From positions 145,482 through 209,481 of the forward strand of contig NZ_QBKH01000007.1 of NCBI RefSeq assembly GCF_003054045.1: a DNA stretch of 64,000 bases, written 5' to 3'. This document shows positions 1-8,720 of the stretch, in pieces. Position 1 is the first letter of the stretch; each line of letters opens with the position of its first letter. Both the position numbers and the translations under genes were made by a program. The DNA is from Sphingobacterium faecium. GTDB taxonomy: Bacteria; Bacteroidota; Bacteroidia; Sphingobacteriales; Sphingobacteriaceae. The notes beneath the pieces were generated by a model. The model did not search any database. It was given only the letters and a program-made list of their open reading frames with translations, and was not told the origin of the DNA.

Positions 1-565
1 CAGCGATCTCTGTACCACGTTGAAACAATGCTTTTGTATATTTTTCCAACTGGATATAATCAGCTTCGCTTACGATTCCCTGAGCTAAAATAGCTGTTCT
101 TGAAATATCCTCATCATGACCCACTGCCGCTTTGGTAGTCGGTGTGATAATAGGTTCAGGCAATTTATCGTTTTCTTTGAGTCCTTCTGGCAATGTTTCA
201 CCACATACCGAACGCTTACCTGCACTATACTCACGCCATGCATGACCAGATAAATAACCACGGATCACCATCTCTACTTTGAAAGGCTCACACATTTTAC
301 CAATAGTCACACTTGGATCTGGAACAGAAACTACCCAATTTGGGATAATATCTTCAGTTGCTTTCAAAAATTTAGCTGCAATTTGGTTCAAGACCTGACC
401 CTTGTAGGGAATAGGCTTGGGCAACACGACATCAAATGCCGATATACGGTCGGAAGCAACCATCGCCAAATATTTATGTGCAATGGTATACACATCACGT
501 ACTTTACCTCTATAAAAAGCGGTTTGATCTTCGAAATTAAAATTTGTTTCTTGTATTGCGTTCAT
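1..565 (-). CDS. purC: SAICAR synthase, 3' end cut off by window edge
   Basis: This is phosphoribosylaminoimidazole-succinocarboxamide synthase, the cytosolic enzyme that joins aspartate to CAIR with ATP in de novo purine synthesis. Only the first 188 codons lie in the window; the gene runs off the left edge. Family signatures are clear: RGKVRDVY at residues 19-26 (nucleotide loop), ASDRISAFD near 37-45, RGYLSGHAW in the middle, and PIITPTTKA before the break. The ATG at 565-563 gives the expected N-terminus. It lies 46 bases downstream of phoH on the same strand, so the two could share a transcript. The frame is intact over the visible part. Identity is near certain from the motifs; the C-terminal half cannot be judged. 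Confidence 0.95.
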   Translation of the reverse strand, partial: MNAIQETNFNFEDQTAFYRGKVRDVYTIAHKYLAMVASDRISAFDVVLPKPIPYKGQVLNQIAAKFLKATEDIIPNWVVSVPDPSVTIGKMCEPFKVEMVIRGYLSGHAWREYSAGKRSVCGETLPEGLKENDKLPEPIITPTTKAAVGHDEDISRTAILAQGIVSEADYIQLEKYTKALFQRGTEIA

Positions 566-611
566 ATTATGAGTAGATAGTCTTTCACTATCTCATTTTT
601 ATTATTGACTA

Positions 612-1586
612 TTAAATATCTCCGTATGCTTCTAAAATACGTTTTACCAATTTATGACGTACGACATCTGCCCCACTTAAATGCACAATATCGATTCCTT
701 CAATATTATCCAGCAACCGAACGGCTGTCGCCAATCCTGATTGGTTTTTTCTTGGTAAATCGATTTGTGTTACATCACCTGTCACAATGAATTTTGCAGT
801 GGGCCCCATTCGGGTCAAAAACATTTTAAGCTGCATATCTGTCGCATTTTGAGCCTCATCCAATATCACAAAACAGTTATCCAAAGTACGACCCCGCATA
901 AATGCCAATGGAGCAACTTCAATCGTCCTGTTTTCCAGATATCCTTTTAATTTTTCAGGAGGAATCATATCATCAAGTGCATCATACAATGGACGAAGAT
1001 AGGGATCCACTTTTTCCTTCAAATCTCCTGGTAAAAACCCTAAATTTTCACCAGCTTCTACTGCCGGACGAGTCAGGATGATGCGTTTGATCTCCTTGTT
1101 GCGCAACGCACGAACAGCTAAGGCAACAGCAGTATAAGTTTTTCCTGTACCCGCAGGACCAATAGCAAATAGAATATCGCTTTTAGAAATGCTATCCACC
1201 ATCTTTCTTTGATTAGGTGTACGTGCACGAACAATAATACCATTTGGACCATATACAATAGGTTCTGCACCGATCGATGCCGCTTTTTCTGCCAGCAACT
1301 TTTCCTCTTGTTCTGCAGATCCCGAGGTTGCCTGCATCAGATTTTCCAAATCCATCAAAGAAAGTTTGTTATACTTTTCCAAGTGGCTGATAACATCGTT
1401 GAAGGAATTTTTAAAAGATTCGAGTTGTTTTTCATCCCCCAATACTTTCATCTCATTACCTCTAGCGACAATCCTCAATTTGGGATATTGCTTTTTCATA
1501 TAGTCAAAGTGCTCATTTTGAGACCCCCAAAGTATCGCTAGATTGACATCATCCAATGTAATTTGTAATTCGTTCAAATCATTCAA
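612..1586 (-). CDS. phoH: PhoH-family ATPase
   Basis: A cytosolic P-loop protein of the PhoH/PhoH2-like family; PhoH proteins are ATP-binding and are linked to RNA metabolism, but the exact role is poorly known. Seen: Walker A GPAGTGKT in the middle of the protein, Walker B as VILDEAQN about 90 residues later, and the family's N-terminal block ending YPKLRIVARGN. There is no in-frame ATG. The open frame extends to a TTG at 1637, just after a stop, but a TATTTTTG -7 box on the minus strand at 1649-1642 would start transcription near there, so I prefer an internal TTG at 1586 or 1577, which also gives the short N-terminus usual in the family. The start is therefore uncertain; the identity is not. 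purC follows on the same strand. Confidence 0.88.
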   Translation of the reverse strand: MNDLNELQITLDDVNLAILWGSQNEHFDYMKKQYPKLRIVARGNEMKVLGDEKQLESFKNSFNDVISHLEKYNKLSLMDLENLMQATSGSAEQEEKLLAEKAASIGAEPIVYGPNGIIVRARTPNQRKMVDSISKSDILFAIGPAGTGKTYTAVALAVRALRNKEIKRIILTRPAVEAGENLGFLPGDLKEKVDPYLRPLYDALDDMIPPEKLKGYLENRTIEVAPLAFMRGRTLDNCFVILDEAQNATDMQLKMFLTRMGPTAKFIVTGDVTQIDLPRKNQSGLATAVRLLDNIEGIDIVHLSGADVVRHKLVKRILEAYGDI

Positions 1587-1932
1587 TTTAAGGTGAATTA
1601 TTTCCGTAATGGTAACATCCCAACGACCATCAACCAATATTCAAAAATACAGTATTAATATGAATTCTGACAGCAGAATATAGAATAAAAATAAAAAAAA
1701 GAGTTCATTATTTATTTTTATATTGGTGGCTATCAAGATTAAAAACTCCGTTCTTAAATGGACGGTATCGAATATGATGAATCTATTTATTTTTATCAGA
1801 AGACATTACGTACTTTTGTATACCTTTTCTTTTTTTTGAGTTAATTTTACATTAATTTTGAGGTTTTGGTTGATAGATTAAATCCATAACAAAAAGAAAT
1901 ACAGGGTATATCATAAAGGGAAATAAACAAGA

Positions 1933-2721
1933 ATGGGAGTTATTACATTAACAACAGATTTAGGACATAAAGATTTCTATCAGGCAGCATTAAAAGGCAG
2001 TTTGATATCGGAACTCCCCGATGTCCGAATTGTTGATATTACGCATGAGATACCTGCCTTCAATATTCCGAGAGCGGCATTTGTATTGGCTAACGCCTAT
2101 CATTATTTCCCTAAGAAAACGGTTCATATTATCGGAATTAACACTTTATTTCATGAAGGCTCCCGTTATGTAGCGATGAAATACAACGATCATTTTTTTG
2201 TTGGTGCTGATAATGGAATATTTAGTCTGCTCTTAAACGGACAACAACCTCAGGAACTTGTTGAAATTAACTTAATTCAGGATCTTCGATACCTGCATTT
2301 CCCACTGGCAGACATCTTGACCAAATCAGCTTGTCATATTGCAAAAGGAGGTAAGTTAACCGCCATTGGCAATACAATTGACCAAACCGTAGAAAAAGTA
2401 ACTTTACAACCGATATTTGACAACGACACTATTCGTGGAAATGTAGTCTATGTCGATGCTTTTGGAAATGCAATCACAAATATTTCTAAAGAACTTTTCA
2501 ACCGTGTTCAAAAAGGAAGAAGCTTCACGTTATACTTTAAAAGAAGTGAAACCATCACCAATCTTTCTTGGAATTATAATGAAGTAACCGAAGGAGAGAA
2601 ACTCTGCCTTTTTGGAATTAGCAATTTTCTGGAAATTGCCATGAATAAAGCCAATGCAAGTCAGCTCTTAGGTTTATTTGATGATGAATCACATATCATC
2701 CGGATCGAATTCCACAATTAG
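1933..2721 (+). CDS. SAM hydroxide adenosyltransferase family protein (DUF62)
   Basis: This 262-residue cytosolic protein belongs to the DUF62 family, the relatives of fluorinase and chlorinase that mostly use hydroxide to split S-adenosylmethionine into adenosine and methionine. Seen: TTDLG at 7-11 with the conserved Asp9, the IVDITHEI segment at 33-40, GADNG at 91-95 in the adenosine pocket, and DAFGNAITNI in the C-terminal domain. Length is normal for the family. It is divergent from phoH, across about 300 bases containing two TAnnTTTG boxes (1811-1818 and 1853-1860). Its physiological role in bacteria is not settled; the hydrolase activity is inferred from the family. Confidence 0.88.
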   Translation: MGVITLTTDLGHKDFYQAALKGSLISELPDVRIVDITHEIPAFNIPRAAFVLANAYHYFPKKTVHIIGINTLFHEGSRYVAMKYNDHFFVGADNGIFSLLLNGQQPQELVEINLIQDLRYLHFPLADILTKSACHIAKGGKLTAIGNTIDQTVEKVTLQPIFDNDTIRGNVVYVDAFGNAITNISKELFNRVQKGRSFTLYFKRSETITNLSWNYNEVTEGEKLCLFGISNFLEIAMNKANASQLLGLFDDESHIIRIEFHN

Positions 2722-2790
2722 TTTCTAGACCAATAATTAAACTTTTTGACTATTCATTTGTCTTATCGAAGGTTTTAAAAATATCTTAAT

Positions 2791-3315
2791 ATGCAGTCAT
2801 TAAAGCGACTTTCTATTCTTTTTCTCTTTTTAATAAGCTTATCTGCCTCTGCTCAAAATGCAGACTCCACTTCCTTTGAAGCACAACGAATGCGTGTCAA
2901 TAAACTCATTGAAGACCGAAAGGTAAAATTTGGAGAATATGATATGAGTTTGGAGAAGAAAACAGGAATATTTGGACTGTTTAAATCAAAAGATGATATG
3001 CAAAAGACGATCGATATCTTAAAAAATATCGTCATCACCGATAATAATATCTTTCTTGAAACACGTAGGCTTATCAGCATCAAAGATGATGAAAAACAGA
3101 AATTCCAAAACCTAGCTTCTGAATATGACAAACAGGTTTCAGCTTATATGGCAACTATCAATAAGCTGCAAAAAGAGAATGAAAAGCTCAAAAAAGAACT
3201 CAATAACATAGATTCTGGTGATAAAAGCACAAATATTTTTCTATATATCGCCCTCGGTATCATAGCCGTACTGGGATATTTGCTTTATCAAAACCAAAAA
3301 ATTACTAAAGGATGA
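2791..3315 (+). CDS. Exported coiled-coil protein with C-terminal membrane anchor, function unknown
   Basis: I do not recognise a named family. The 174-residue product starts with a signal peptide (about residues 1-21, ending SASAQ), continues as a charged, Lys/Glu-rich helical region with heptad-like spacing around 85-140, and ends with one hydrophobic helix (about 149-168, IFLYIALGIIAVLGYLLY) and a short basic tail. This suggests a periplasmic coiled coil held to the inner membrane by its C-terminus. It follows the DUF62 gene by about 70 bases and precedes an ABC exporter by about 60 bases, on the same strand, so co-transcription is possible. A role next to the exporter is only a guess from position. 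Confidence 0.7.
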   Translation: MQSLKRLSILFLFLISLSASAQNADSTSFEAQRMRVNKLIEDRKVKFGEYDMSLEKKTGIFGLFKSKDDMQKTIDILKNIVITDNNIFLETRRLISIKDDEKQKFQNLASEYDKQVSAYMATINKLQKENEKLKKELNNIDSGDKSTNIFLYIALGIIAVLGYLLYQNQKITKG

Positions 3316-3373
3316 TAAGTGATTGACCTAGAGTGCTTATTTTTGCAGGTCTCAATATTAAATTGATGGTGCT

Positions 3374-5206
3374 ATGGCAAGAGGATTTAACAGCGGAAAT
3401 AAACAAGAAGAAGAACTACCAAAACCGAAACTTAATAAGGAATTATTTAAAAAAGCGGCACAAATACTTTCATATCTAAAACCTTATAGAACAAAGTTTT
3501 TGTTAGGCATGCTATTTTTAGCGCTTTCTAGTTTAGCGATGCTGACGTTCCCTGCACTTTTGGGTGCTATGATCGACGCAGCGGAAGGTAGGCAAACCTA
3601 CAAATGGCTTCCTGCAAACGTATTCGAAATCGGTTCAATCGCTTTCGCAATTCTCACCTTTACTTCAATTGTTTCTTTTTTTAGAATTCGCTTATTCGTT
3701 GAAATAGCGGAGAAATCCCTAGCTTGTATACGAAGAGATTCTTACCAGAAATTAATGTCTCTTCCCATGGAGTTTTTCGCAAACAGACGCGTGGGTGAAC
3801 TCAACAGCAGACTCTCTGCAGATTTGGCCCAAATACAGGATACCATGACCACAACGCTGGCTGAAATTTTAAGACAATGTATCAGTCTATCATTTGGCGT
3901 TGCTTTATTGGTTTTTGTATCTCCTAAGTTGGCTTTAATGAATCTCTGCATATTACCCATACTGGTTATTACCGCTATTGTCTTTGGTAAATTTATCCGT
4001 AATCTCTCACGTCAAGCTCAAGATAAATTAGCTGAATCAAATACCATTGTTCAAGAAACCTTACAGGGCATTAGTAATGTAAAAGCTTTTGTAAATGAAT
4101 ATTATGAAACCAAGAGATATGCGAATAAGCTTGACGCAGTTGTCACATTAGCAGTTAAAGGAGCTACTTATCGTGGCGCATTTGCTTCTTTTATTATCTT
4201 CTGCATATTTGGAGCAGTCATTGCCGTCATTTGGTATGGTTCGACACTTGTATTTCTAGGCGAAATGTCTGTCGGAGACTTGACGACCTATATTTTATAT
4301 TCGATGTTTGTTGCTGGTTCGATGGGAAGTTTTCCAGAACTCTATGCTAACATCCAAAAAGCACTGGGATCAAGTGAACGGGTTTTGGAAATCTTAAGTG
4401 AGGAACAAGAACCGATCACGATTGATGAAACTTCTAAGGAAATCAGAAAACATTTCCATGGAGACCTTACCTTCAACAACGTATCCTTTTCTTACCCAAG
4501 TAGGCCAGATATTAAAATTTTAAAAAATATTACCTTTCATGCCAAAGCGGGACAAAAGATTGCTATCGTCGGTCCAAGTGGTATTGGAAAGTCAACCATC
4601 GCATCATTGGTGCTCCAGTTTTATAAACCGGATGGTGGTGAAATTCTATATGATGGCATGACCAGTGAAGATTACCTATTATCCGACATCCGTAACCAAG
4701 TCGCTATTGTACCCCAAGATGTTCTTTTATTTGGTGGTACTATCCGTGAAAATATTGCCTATGGCCGATTGGATGCCGAAGCAGATCATATCATTACCGC
4801 TTCAAAACGAGCTAATGCCCACGAATTTATCATGAACTTTCCAGAAGGTTATGACACATTAGTAGGTGAAAGAGGGGTTAAATTATCTGGCGGCCAACGC
4901 CAACGGATCGCCATCGCCCGTGCATTATTAAAAGACCCAGCTATTTTAATCTTAGATGAAGCAACCTCGTCACTAGATTCTGAATCAGAAAGACAAGTTC
5001 AGATGGCACTGGAAGAACTGATGAGAGGTCGCACTTCCATCATCATCGCACATCGATTGTCTACAATTGTGGACTCTGATCAAATTATGGTAATCGAAAA
5101 TGGTACCGTATCAGAATCCGGTAATCATATTGAACTGATGAGCAAAGGCAGTGGACTTTACCATCATCTGTACTCCTTACAGTCAAAACAAAAGATTCAA
5201 ATGTAA
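3374..5206 (+). CDS. MsbA-like ABC exporter, fused membrane and ATPase domains
   Basis: A 610-residue half-transporter of the type IV ABC exporter class (MsbA/LmrA-like): six membrane helices followed by one ATPase domain, acting as a homodimer or heterodimer in the inner membrane. Seen: membrane domain about residues 40-330, Walker A GPSGIGKST near 399, the Q-loop VPQDV, signature LSGGQRQR near 503, Walker B ILILDEATSS near 525 and the switch His in IIAHRLST. Length is typical. Substrate cannot be read from the sequence; lipids or lipid A precursors (MsbA) or drugs are the usual ones. The neighbours are a membrane-anchored coiled-coil protein upstream and a YtxH-like protein downstream. A start at 3374 has a clean ATG. 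Confidence 0.93.
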   Translation: MARGFNSGNKQEEELPKPKLNKELFKKAAQILSYLKPYRTKFLLGMLFLALSSLAMLTFPALLGAMIDAAEGRQTYKWLPANVFEIGSIAFAILTFTSIVSFFRIRLFVEIAEKSLACIRRDSYQKLMSLPMEFFANRRVGELNSRLSADLAQIQDTMTTTLAEILRQCISLSFGVALLVFVSPKLALMNLCILPILVITAIVFGKFIRNLSRQAQDKLAESNTIVQETLQGISNVKAFVNEYYETKRYANKLDAVVTLAVKGATYRGAFASFIIFCIFGAVIAVIWYGSTLVFLGEMSVGDLTTYILYSMFVAGSMGSFPELYANIQKALGSSERVLEILSEEQEPITIDETSKEIRKHFHGDLTFNNVSFSYPSRPDIKILKNITFHAKAGQKIAIVGPSGIGKSTIASLVLQFYKPDGGEILYDGMTSEDYLLSDIRNQVAIVPQDVLLFGGTIRENIAYGRLDAEADHIITASKRANAHEFIMNFPEGYDTLVGERGVKLSGGQRQRIAIARALLKDPAILILDEATSSLDSESERQVQMALEELMRGRTSIIIAHRLSTIVDSDQIMVIENGTVSESGNHIELMSKGSGLYHHLYSLQSKQKIQM

Positions 5207-5302
5207 AAATTTGTTAATTCAGTATCCCTTTAAAACTTTTCTCTTACTCAGCTGTTTATTTGGTATCATAGTTGAATGAACTAAATGAGAAGAATATAAA
5301 AT

Positions 5303-5719
5303 ATGAGCGATATGAAAAATAAAAATGGATTAGTAGCATTTGCGTTAGTAGGTTTAGCAGCAGGTGCTGCAGCATGGTATTTATTAGGTACTGATGACGG
5401 TAAAAAACAATTAAGTCGTGCTAATGACGGTATTAAAGATCTAACTCGTTCTTTAAAAGACGTATCAAAAAGAGAAGCTAAAAGAGCACGTAAATTAGCA
5501 AATCAAGCATCTGAAGAATTACATGCTTTAAAAAACAAAGCATCAGAAAGTTTTGACTCGTTGAAAGATAAAGCTTCAGACGAATTAGATTCTTTAAAAT
5601 ATAAAGCAAAAGAAGCAGGTAAAGAAGCATTGAACAATACTAATGGAGCAGCGCATAAATTAGCTGATCACGTTGACGATGCTGTTGATGCAGCAAAAAG
5701 TAAAGTTGATAAAGCTTAA
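5303..5719 (+). CDS. YtxH-like small membrane-anchored helical protein
   Basis: A 138-residue protein with one N-terminal membrane helix (about residues 9-26, ending AWYLLG followed by TDDGKK, the usual start of YtxH-type proteins) and a long, Lys/Ala/Glu-rich amphipathic helical tail with imperfect repeats (SFDSLKDKAS then ELDSLKYKAK). Such proteins are often general-stress proteins of unknown mechanism. The ATG at 5303 is preceded by a purine-rich stretch. It sits alone between the ABC exporter and ccmB. Codon use is regular and strongly biased towards a few codons, which hints at high expression. The family call is good; function is unknown. Confidence 0.8.
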   Translation: MSDMKNKNGLVAFALVGLAAGAAAWYLLGTDDGKKQLSRANDGIKDLTRSLKDVSKREAKRARKLANQASEELHALKNKASESFDSLKDKASDELDSLKYKAKEAGKEALNNTNGAAHKLADHVDDAVDAAKSKVDKA

Positions 5720-5792
5720 TACTTTTTAAAATTTACTTCCTCATTGCAGTATTCACGCAGCATATTACATTTCATTTGTATCTTTGTGCTGT

Positions 5793-6452
5793 ATGAATTT
5801 ACTACAACAGGTAAAAACTTTAGTCTATAAAGATGCTATTCTAGAATGGCGATCAAAATATGCCATCAATAGCATTTTACTATATGTAATATCTACAGTA
5901 TTTGTTTGCTACCAAGCATTCAAATCTGTAGATGCTACCATATGGAATGCGCTCTTTTGGATCATTATGCTATTTGCATCAGTCAATGCAATAAATAAAA
6001 GCTTTATCCAAGAAAGTCAACAGCGCCAGCTCTATTATTATTCCATCGTCAACCCTAGAGCAATCATCCTCTCCAAGATTTTCTACAATATGTGTTTAAT
6101 GGCATTTTTGGCTGTTATTGCATTTTTAACTTATTCTGTAGTTTTCAGAAATCCATTAGGTGATCCTTCTTTATATTTTTTTACGGTCATCCTAGGCAGT
6201 ATTAGTTTCGCTTCAGTATTCACGATGGTATCCGGTATTACTTCAAAAGCTGGAAACAATAGCACCCTAATGGCCATCTTAAGTTTTCCAGTTATTATCC
6301 CCTTACTCATTGTGTTGATTAAGCTCTCACAAAATGCCATGCAAGGAATAGATAGGACACAAAGTATCAATGAAATCGTCGTTTTAATTGCAATTAATAT
6401 CATCACAATCACTGTTTCTTTATTGTTATTTCCTTACCTTTGGCGTGATTAA
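5793..6452 (+). CDS. ccmB: Heme exporter permease CcmB
   Basis: CcmB is the membrane permease of the CcmABCD complex that releases heme-loaded CcmE during cytochrome c maturation. The 219-residue product has the CcmB opening (an amphipathic LVYKDAILEWRSKYA segment), then about six hydrophobic helices. The ATG at 5793 is chosen over an upstream TTG at 5784 because the region 5779-5786 is a TATCTTTG -7 box; if that promoter is used the mRNA would be nearly leaderless. ccmC and a ccmD-like gene follow within short gaps. No gene for the ATPase CcmA is present next to it. Confidence 0.88.
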   Translation: MNLLQQVKTLVYKDAILEWRSKYAINSILLYVISTVFVCYQAFKSVDATIWNALFWIIMLFASVNAINKSFIQESQQRQLYYYSIVNPRAIILSKIFYNMCLMAFLAVIAFLTYSVVFRNPLGDPSLYFFTVILGSISFASVFTMVSGITSKAGNNSTLMAILSFPVIIPLLIVLIKLSQNAMQGIDRTQSINEIVVLIAINIITITVSLLLFPYLWRD

Positions 6453-6485
6453 TTGCTCAATTACAGTTTTTAAATATTCATTATA

Positions 6486-7151
6486 ATGAGAAAAAGTTGG
6501 TGGAAAATTTTGGCAGTAGTCTTAATTTCATTAGTCATAATCGCAGGTCTACTTGCCCCTGTACCTGTCTTGCCTATTCTTCATGAAAGTATCCGAAATG
6601 TATACTTCCATGTCCCGATGTGGACCGCTATGCTTGTCCTATATTTCATCTCCGTCATCTACAGTATCAAATACCTCAATACGGGAAAGCAAGAGTATGA
6701 TTTTATGGCCGTAGAGGCTGTAAACACAGGAATTACCTTTTGTTTCATGGGTCTAGCTACCGGTATGCTATGGGCAAATATAACATGGGGGGATCCTTGG
6801 CCTAACGATCCGAAATTAAACGGATCTGCCATTGCTACATTGATGTATTTGGCCTACCTAGTATTAAGAAATGCCCTTGAAGAAGAACAAAAAAGAGCAA
6901 AAATATCTGCTGTATATAATATTTTCTCCTTCCCGATCATGATCGTTTTGCTCTATATATTGCCGAAATTAACAGATTCTTTACATCCTGGAAGTGGTGG
7001 AAATTCGACTTTTGGTAATTTGGATATGAACAATCAATTAAGACCCGTATTTTACACGGCTGTTATAGGTTGGATTTTAATCGGTACTTGGATGCTCTCA
7101 TTGCGCTATCGTATGCGTCTCATCGAGAGCAAACAAAATGAAATTAATTAA
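6486..7151 (+). CDS. ccmC: Cytochrome c maturation heme-handling protein CcmC
   Basis: CcmC loads heme onto CcmE in system I cytochrome c maturation. The 221-residue inner-membrane protein shows the diagnostic pieces: His42 in an RNVYFHVPMW context and His167 in SLHPG (the two external heme ligands), and the heme-binding WGxxWxxD motif at 101-108, here WGDPWPND. Six hydrophobic helices are visible. It follows ccmB after 33 bases and is followed by a ccmD-like gene after 24 bases, so the three form an operon. Related CcsA proteins of system II share the WWD motif, but length and the two His contexts fit CcmC. Confidence 0.9.
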   Translation: MRKSWWKILAVVLISLVIIAGLLAPVPVLPILHESIRNVYFHVPMWTAMLVLYFISVIYSIKYLNTGKQEYDFMAVEAVNTGITFCFMGLATGMLWANITWGDPWPNDPKLNGSAIATLMYLAYLVLRNALEEEQKRAKISAVYNIFSFPIMIVLLYILPKLTDSLHPGSGGNSTFGNLDMNNQLRPVFYTAVIGWILIGTWMLSLRYRMRLIESKQNEIN

Positions 7152-7175
7152 TTTTTAAAATTTATTACACTTGAT

Positions 7176-7391
7176 ATGAAAAAGTTATCACTGTCTATCG
7201 CTTTAGTATTAATGTCAACACTGAATATATTTGCTCAAAGCGATATTGATATGGCGACGGGGCTAAGAAGTTCAGGTAAAATATATGTGGTTGTTTTGGT
7301 CATGCTCGTTCTATTTTTCGGAGTAGCCAGTTATTTATTTATCTTGGATAGAAAAATAACCAAATTGGAGAAGAAACAAGATCAAAAATAA
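7176..7391 (+). CDS. CcmD-like small membrane protein
   Basis: A 71-residue protein with a cleavable-looking N-terminal segment (ending NIFAQ), one membrane helix (about residues 36-56) and a charged C-terminal tail with KITKLEKK. It sits 24 bases after ccmC. In system I, CcmD is a tiny single-helix protein that helps release holo-CcmE, and Bacteroidota versions have this layout, sometimes with an added signal sequence. The assignment rests on size, topology and position, not on a strong motif. A stem-loop at 7414-7446 follows and may end the operon. Confidence 0.75.
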   Translation: MKKLSLSIALVLMSTLNIFAQSDIDMATGLRSSGKIYVVVLVMLVLFFGVASYLFILDRKITKLEKKQDQK

Positions 7392-7413
7392 GAGCAGCTC
7401 AAGATCTTTAAAG

Positions 7414-7446
7414 CAATGCTATCATATGGGAAATATGATGGCATTG
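7414..7446 (+). terminator. Possible terminator after the ccm genes
   Basis: Fourteen-base arms (7414-7427 and 7433-7446) pair with one G-T wobble around a five-base loop; the following T-rich stretch (ttggtttt) is weak, so this is a moderate call. Confidence 0.45.
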
Positions 7447-7515
7447 TTGGTTTTAACAATTCCAATTCGAAATTAAAATAGTAATATTGTAGGTAATAAA
7501 TGAAAAAGGGTATAC

Positions 7516-8499
7516 ATGATTATCAGTCAATTTAGGAAATACACACCCATTAATATCGTTCTTCTTATCCTTATCGGGTTTTTCTTATGCTTTGGCGTAT
7601 TCATTCACCTCCCTGAAAAACTTACTCCAATCCTATTTGAACCTGCATTAGGAAACTTATTGGGCAAAGATGCGATCAATACCCTATCACCTCAAATGAA
7701 TGTGCTCGTCACATTAGGTTTGACAATTATTCAGGCGACCATACTGAATCGTATCATCGGCCACTTCAACTTATTGGGCAAACCTAGTTTTTTGGTGGCT
7801 CTTATGTATTTGACATTAGCAAGTCTATTTTTACCGTTTCTAGTCATATCTCCTACACTCATCTGTAATTTCATTTCCGTATGGATGTTAAGCAAATTAC
7901 TGAGTCTATATCGGCAGCATGATATCAAAGCGCTCATGTTTGATTTAGGTATGATCGTCGCGATTGGTAGCTTAATTTATTTCCCTTTTATCATCATGTT
8001 TCTCTTGCTCTGGATTAGTTTGATTATTTTCAGACCGTTCAATTGGCGAGAGTGGGTTTCACCCTTACTGGGATTTGCCACCATCTATTTTATTCTTGCC
8101 GTCATTTACCTTTGGTTAGGACGTATCCAGGATTTCTATAGCATCTGGCTCCCTTTGACCAAAACATTTCCAACAACAGTTGAAATGGAAATCCATGATT
8201 ATTTTGTGTTGATTCCCATTCTATTCAATTTGATTCTTTTTCTATTTATTCTAAAAGATAATTTTTTCAAGAGTGTTGTACATATTCGAAAATCATTTCA
8301 GCTCTTATTTTTCATGTTAATATTAGCCTTAGGTTCATTCTATTGGAACAAGCAAATAACAGAAACACATTTTCTATTATGTGCTCCACCCTTAGCAATT
8401 TATATGGCTTACTATTTCACACATGCTAAGAAAAAGTGGGTTTTTGAAAGTGTATATACGATCATTATTTTAACAATATTGTATTTTCAATTTTTCTAA
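7516..8499 (+). CDS. DUF6427-family polytopic membrane protein
   Basis: A 327-residue inner-membrane protein with roughly eight to ten hydrophobic helices and little soluble sequence. The opening MIISQFRKYTPIN and the overall pattern match the DUF6427 family, which is found in Bacteroidota and has no assigned function. Nothing catalytic is visible. It follows the ccm genes by about 120 bases, with a probable terminator between, so I do not assume it works with them. The ATG at 7516 is the only sensible start. Confidence 0.75.
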   Translation: MIISQFRKYTPINIVLLILIGFFLCFGVFIHLPEKLTPILFEPALGNLLGKDAINTLSPQMNVLVTLGLTIIQATILNRIIGHFNLLGKPSFLVALMYLTLASLFLPFLVISPTLICNFISVWMLSKLLSLYRQHDIKALMFDLGMIVAIGSLIYFPFIIMFLLLWISLIIFRPFNWREWVSPLLGFATIYFILAVIYLWLGRIQDFYSIWLPLTKTFPTTVEMEIHDYFVLIPILFNLILFLFILKDNFFKSVVHIRKSFQLLFFMLILALGSFYWNKQITETHFLLCAPPLAIYMAYYFTHAKKKWVFESVYTIIILTILYFQFF

Positions 8500-8720
8500 A
8501 ATTTTAGGAATCAGTAGTTTAACCTTTTTTAACAAAATCAACTCTACAAGGTCGCAAAAATTAAATAGTTTTGTATGCTGAGAAGATCATCATAAATTAT
8601 AAATTGGAATCGATTTTTGACCCATTTTAACGGTCTTTCGCATATATTTAGAATCTTTGAACACAAAAATTAATATATCATTTAAATAAAATATAAGTTT
8701 CGCAACTTTAATCTATAATC

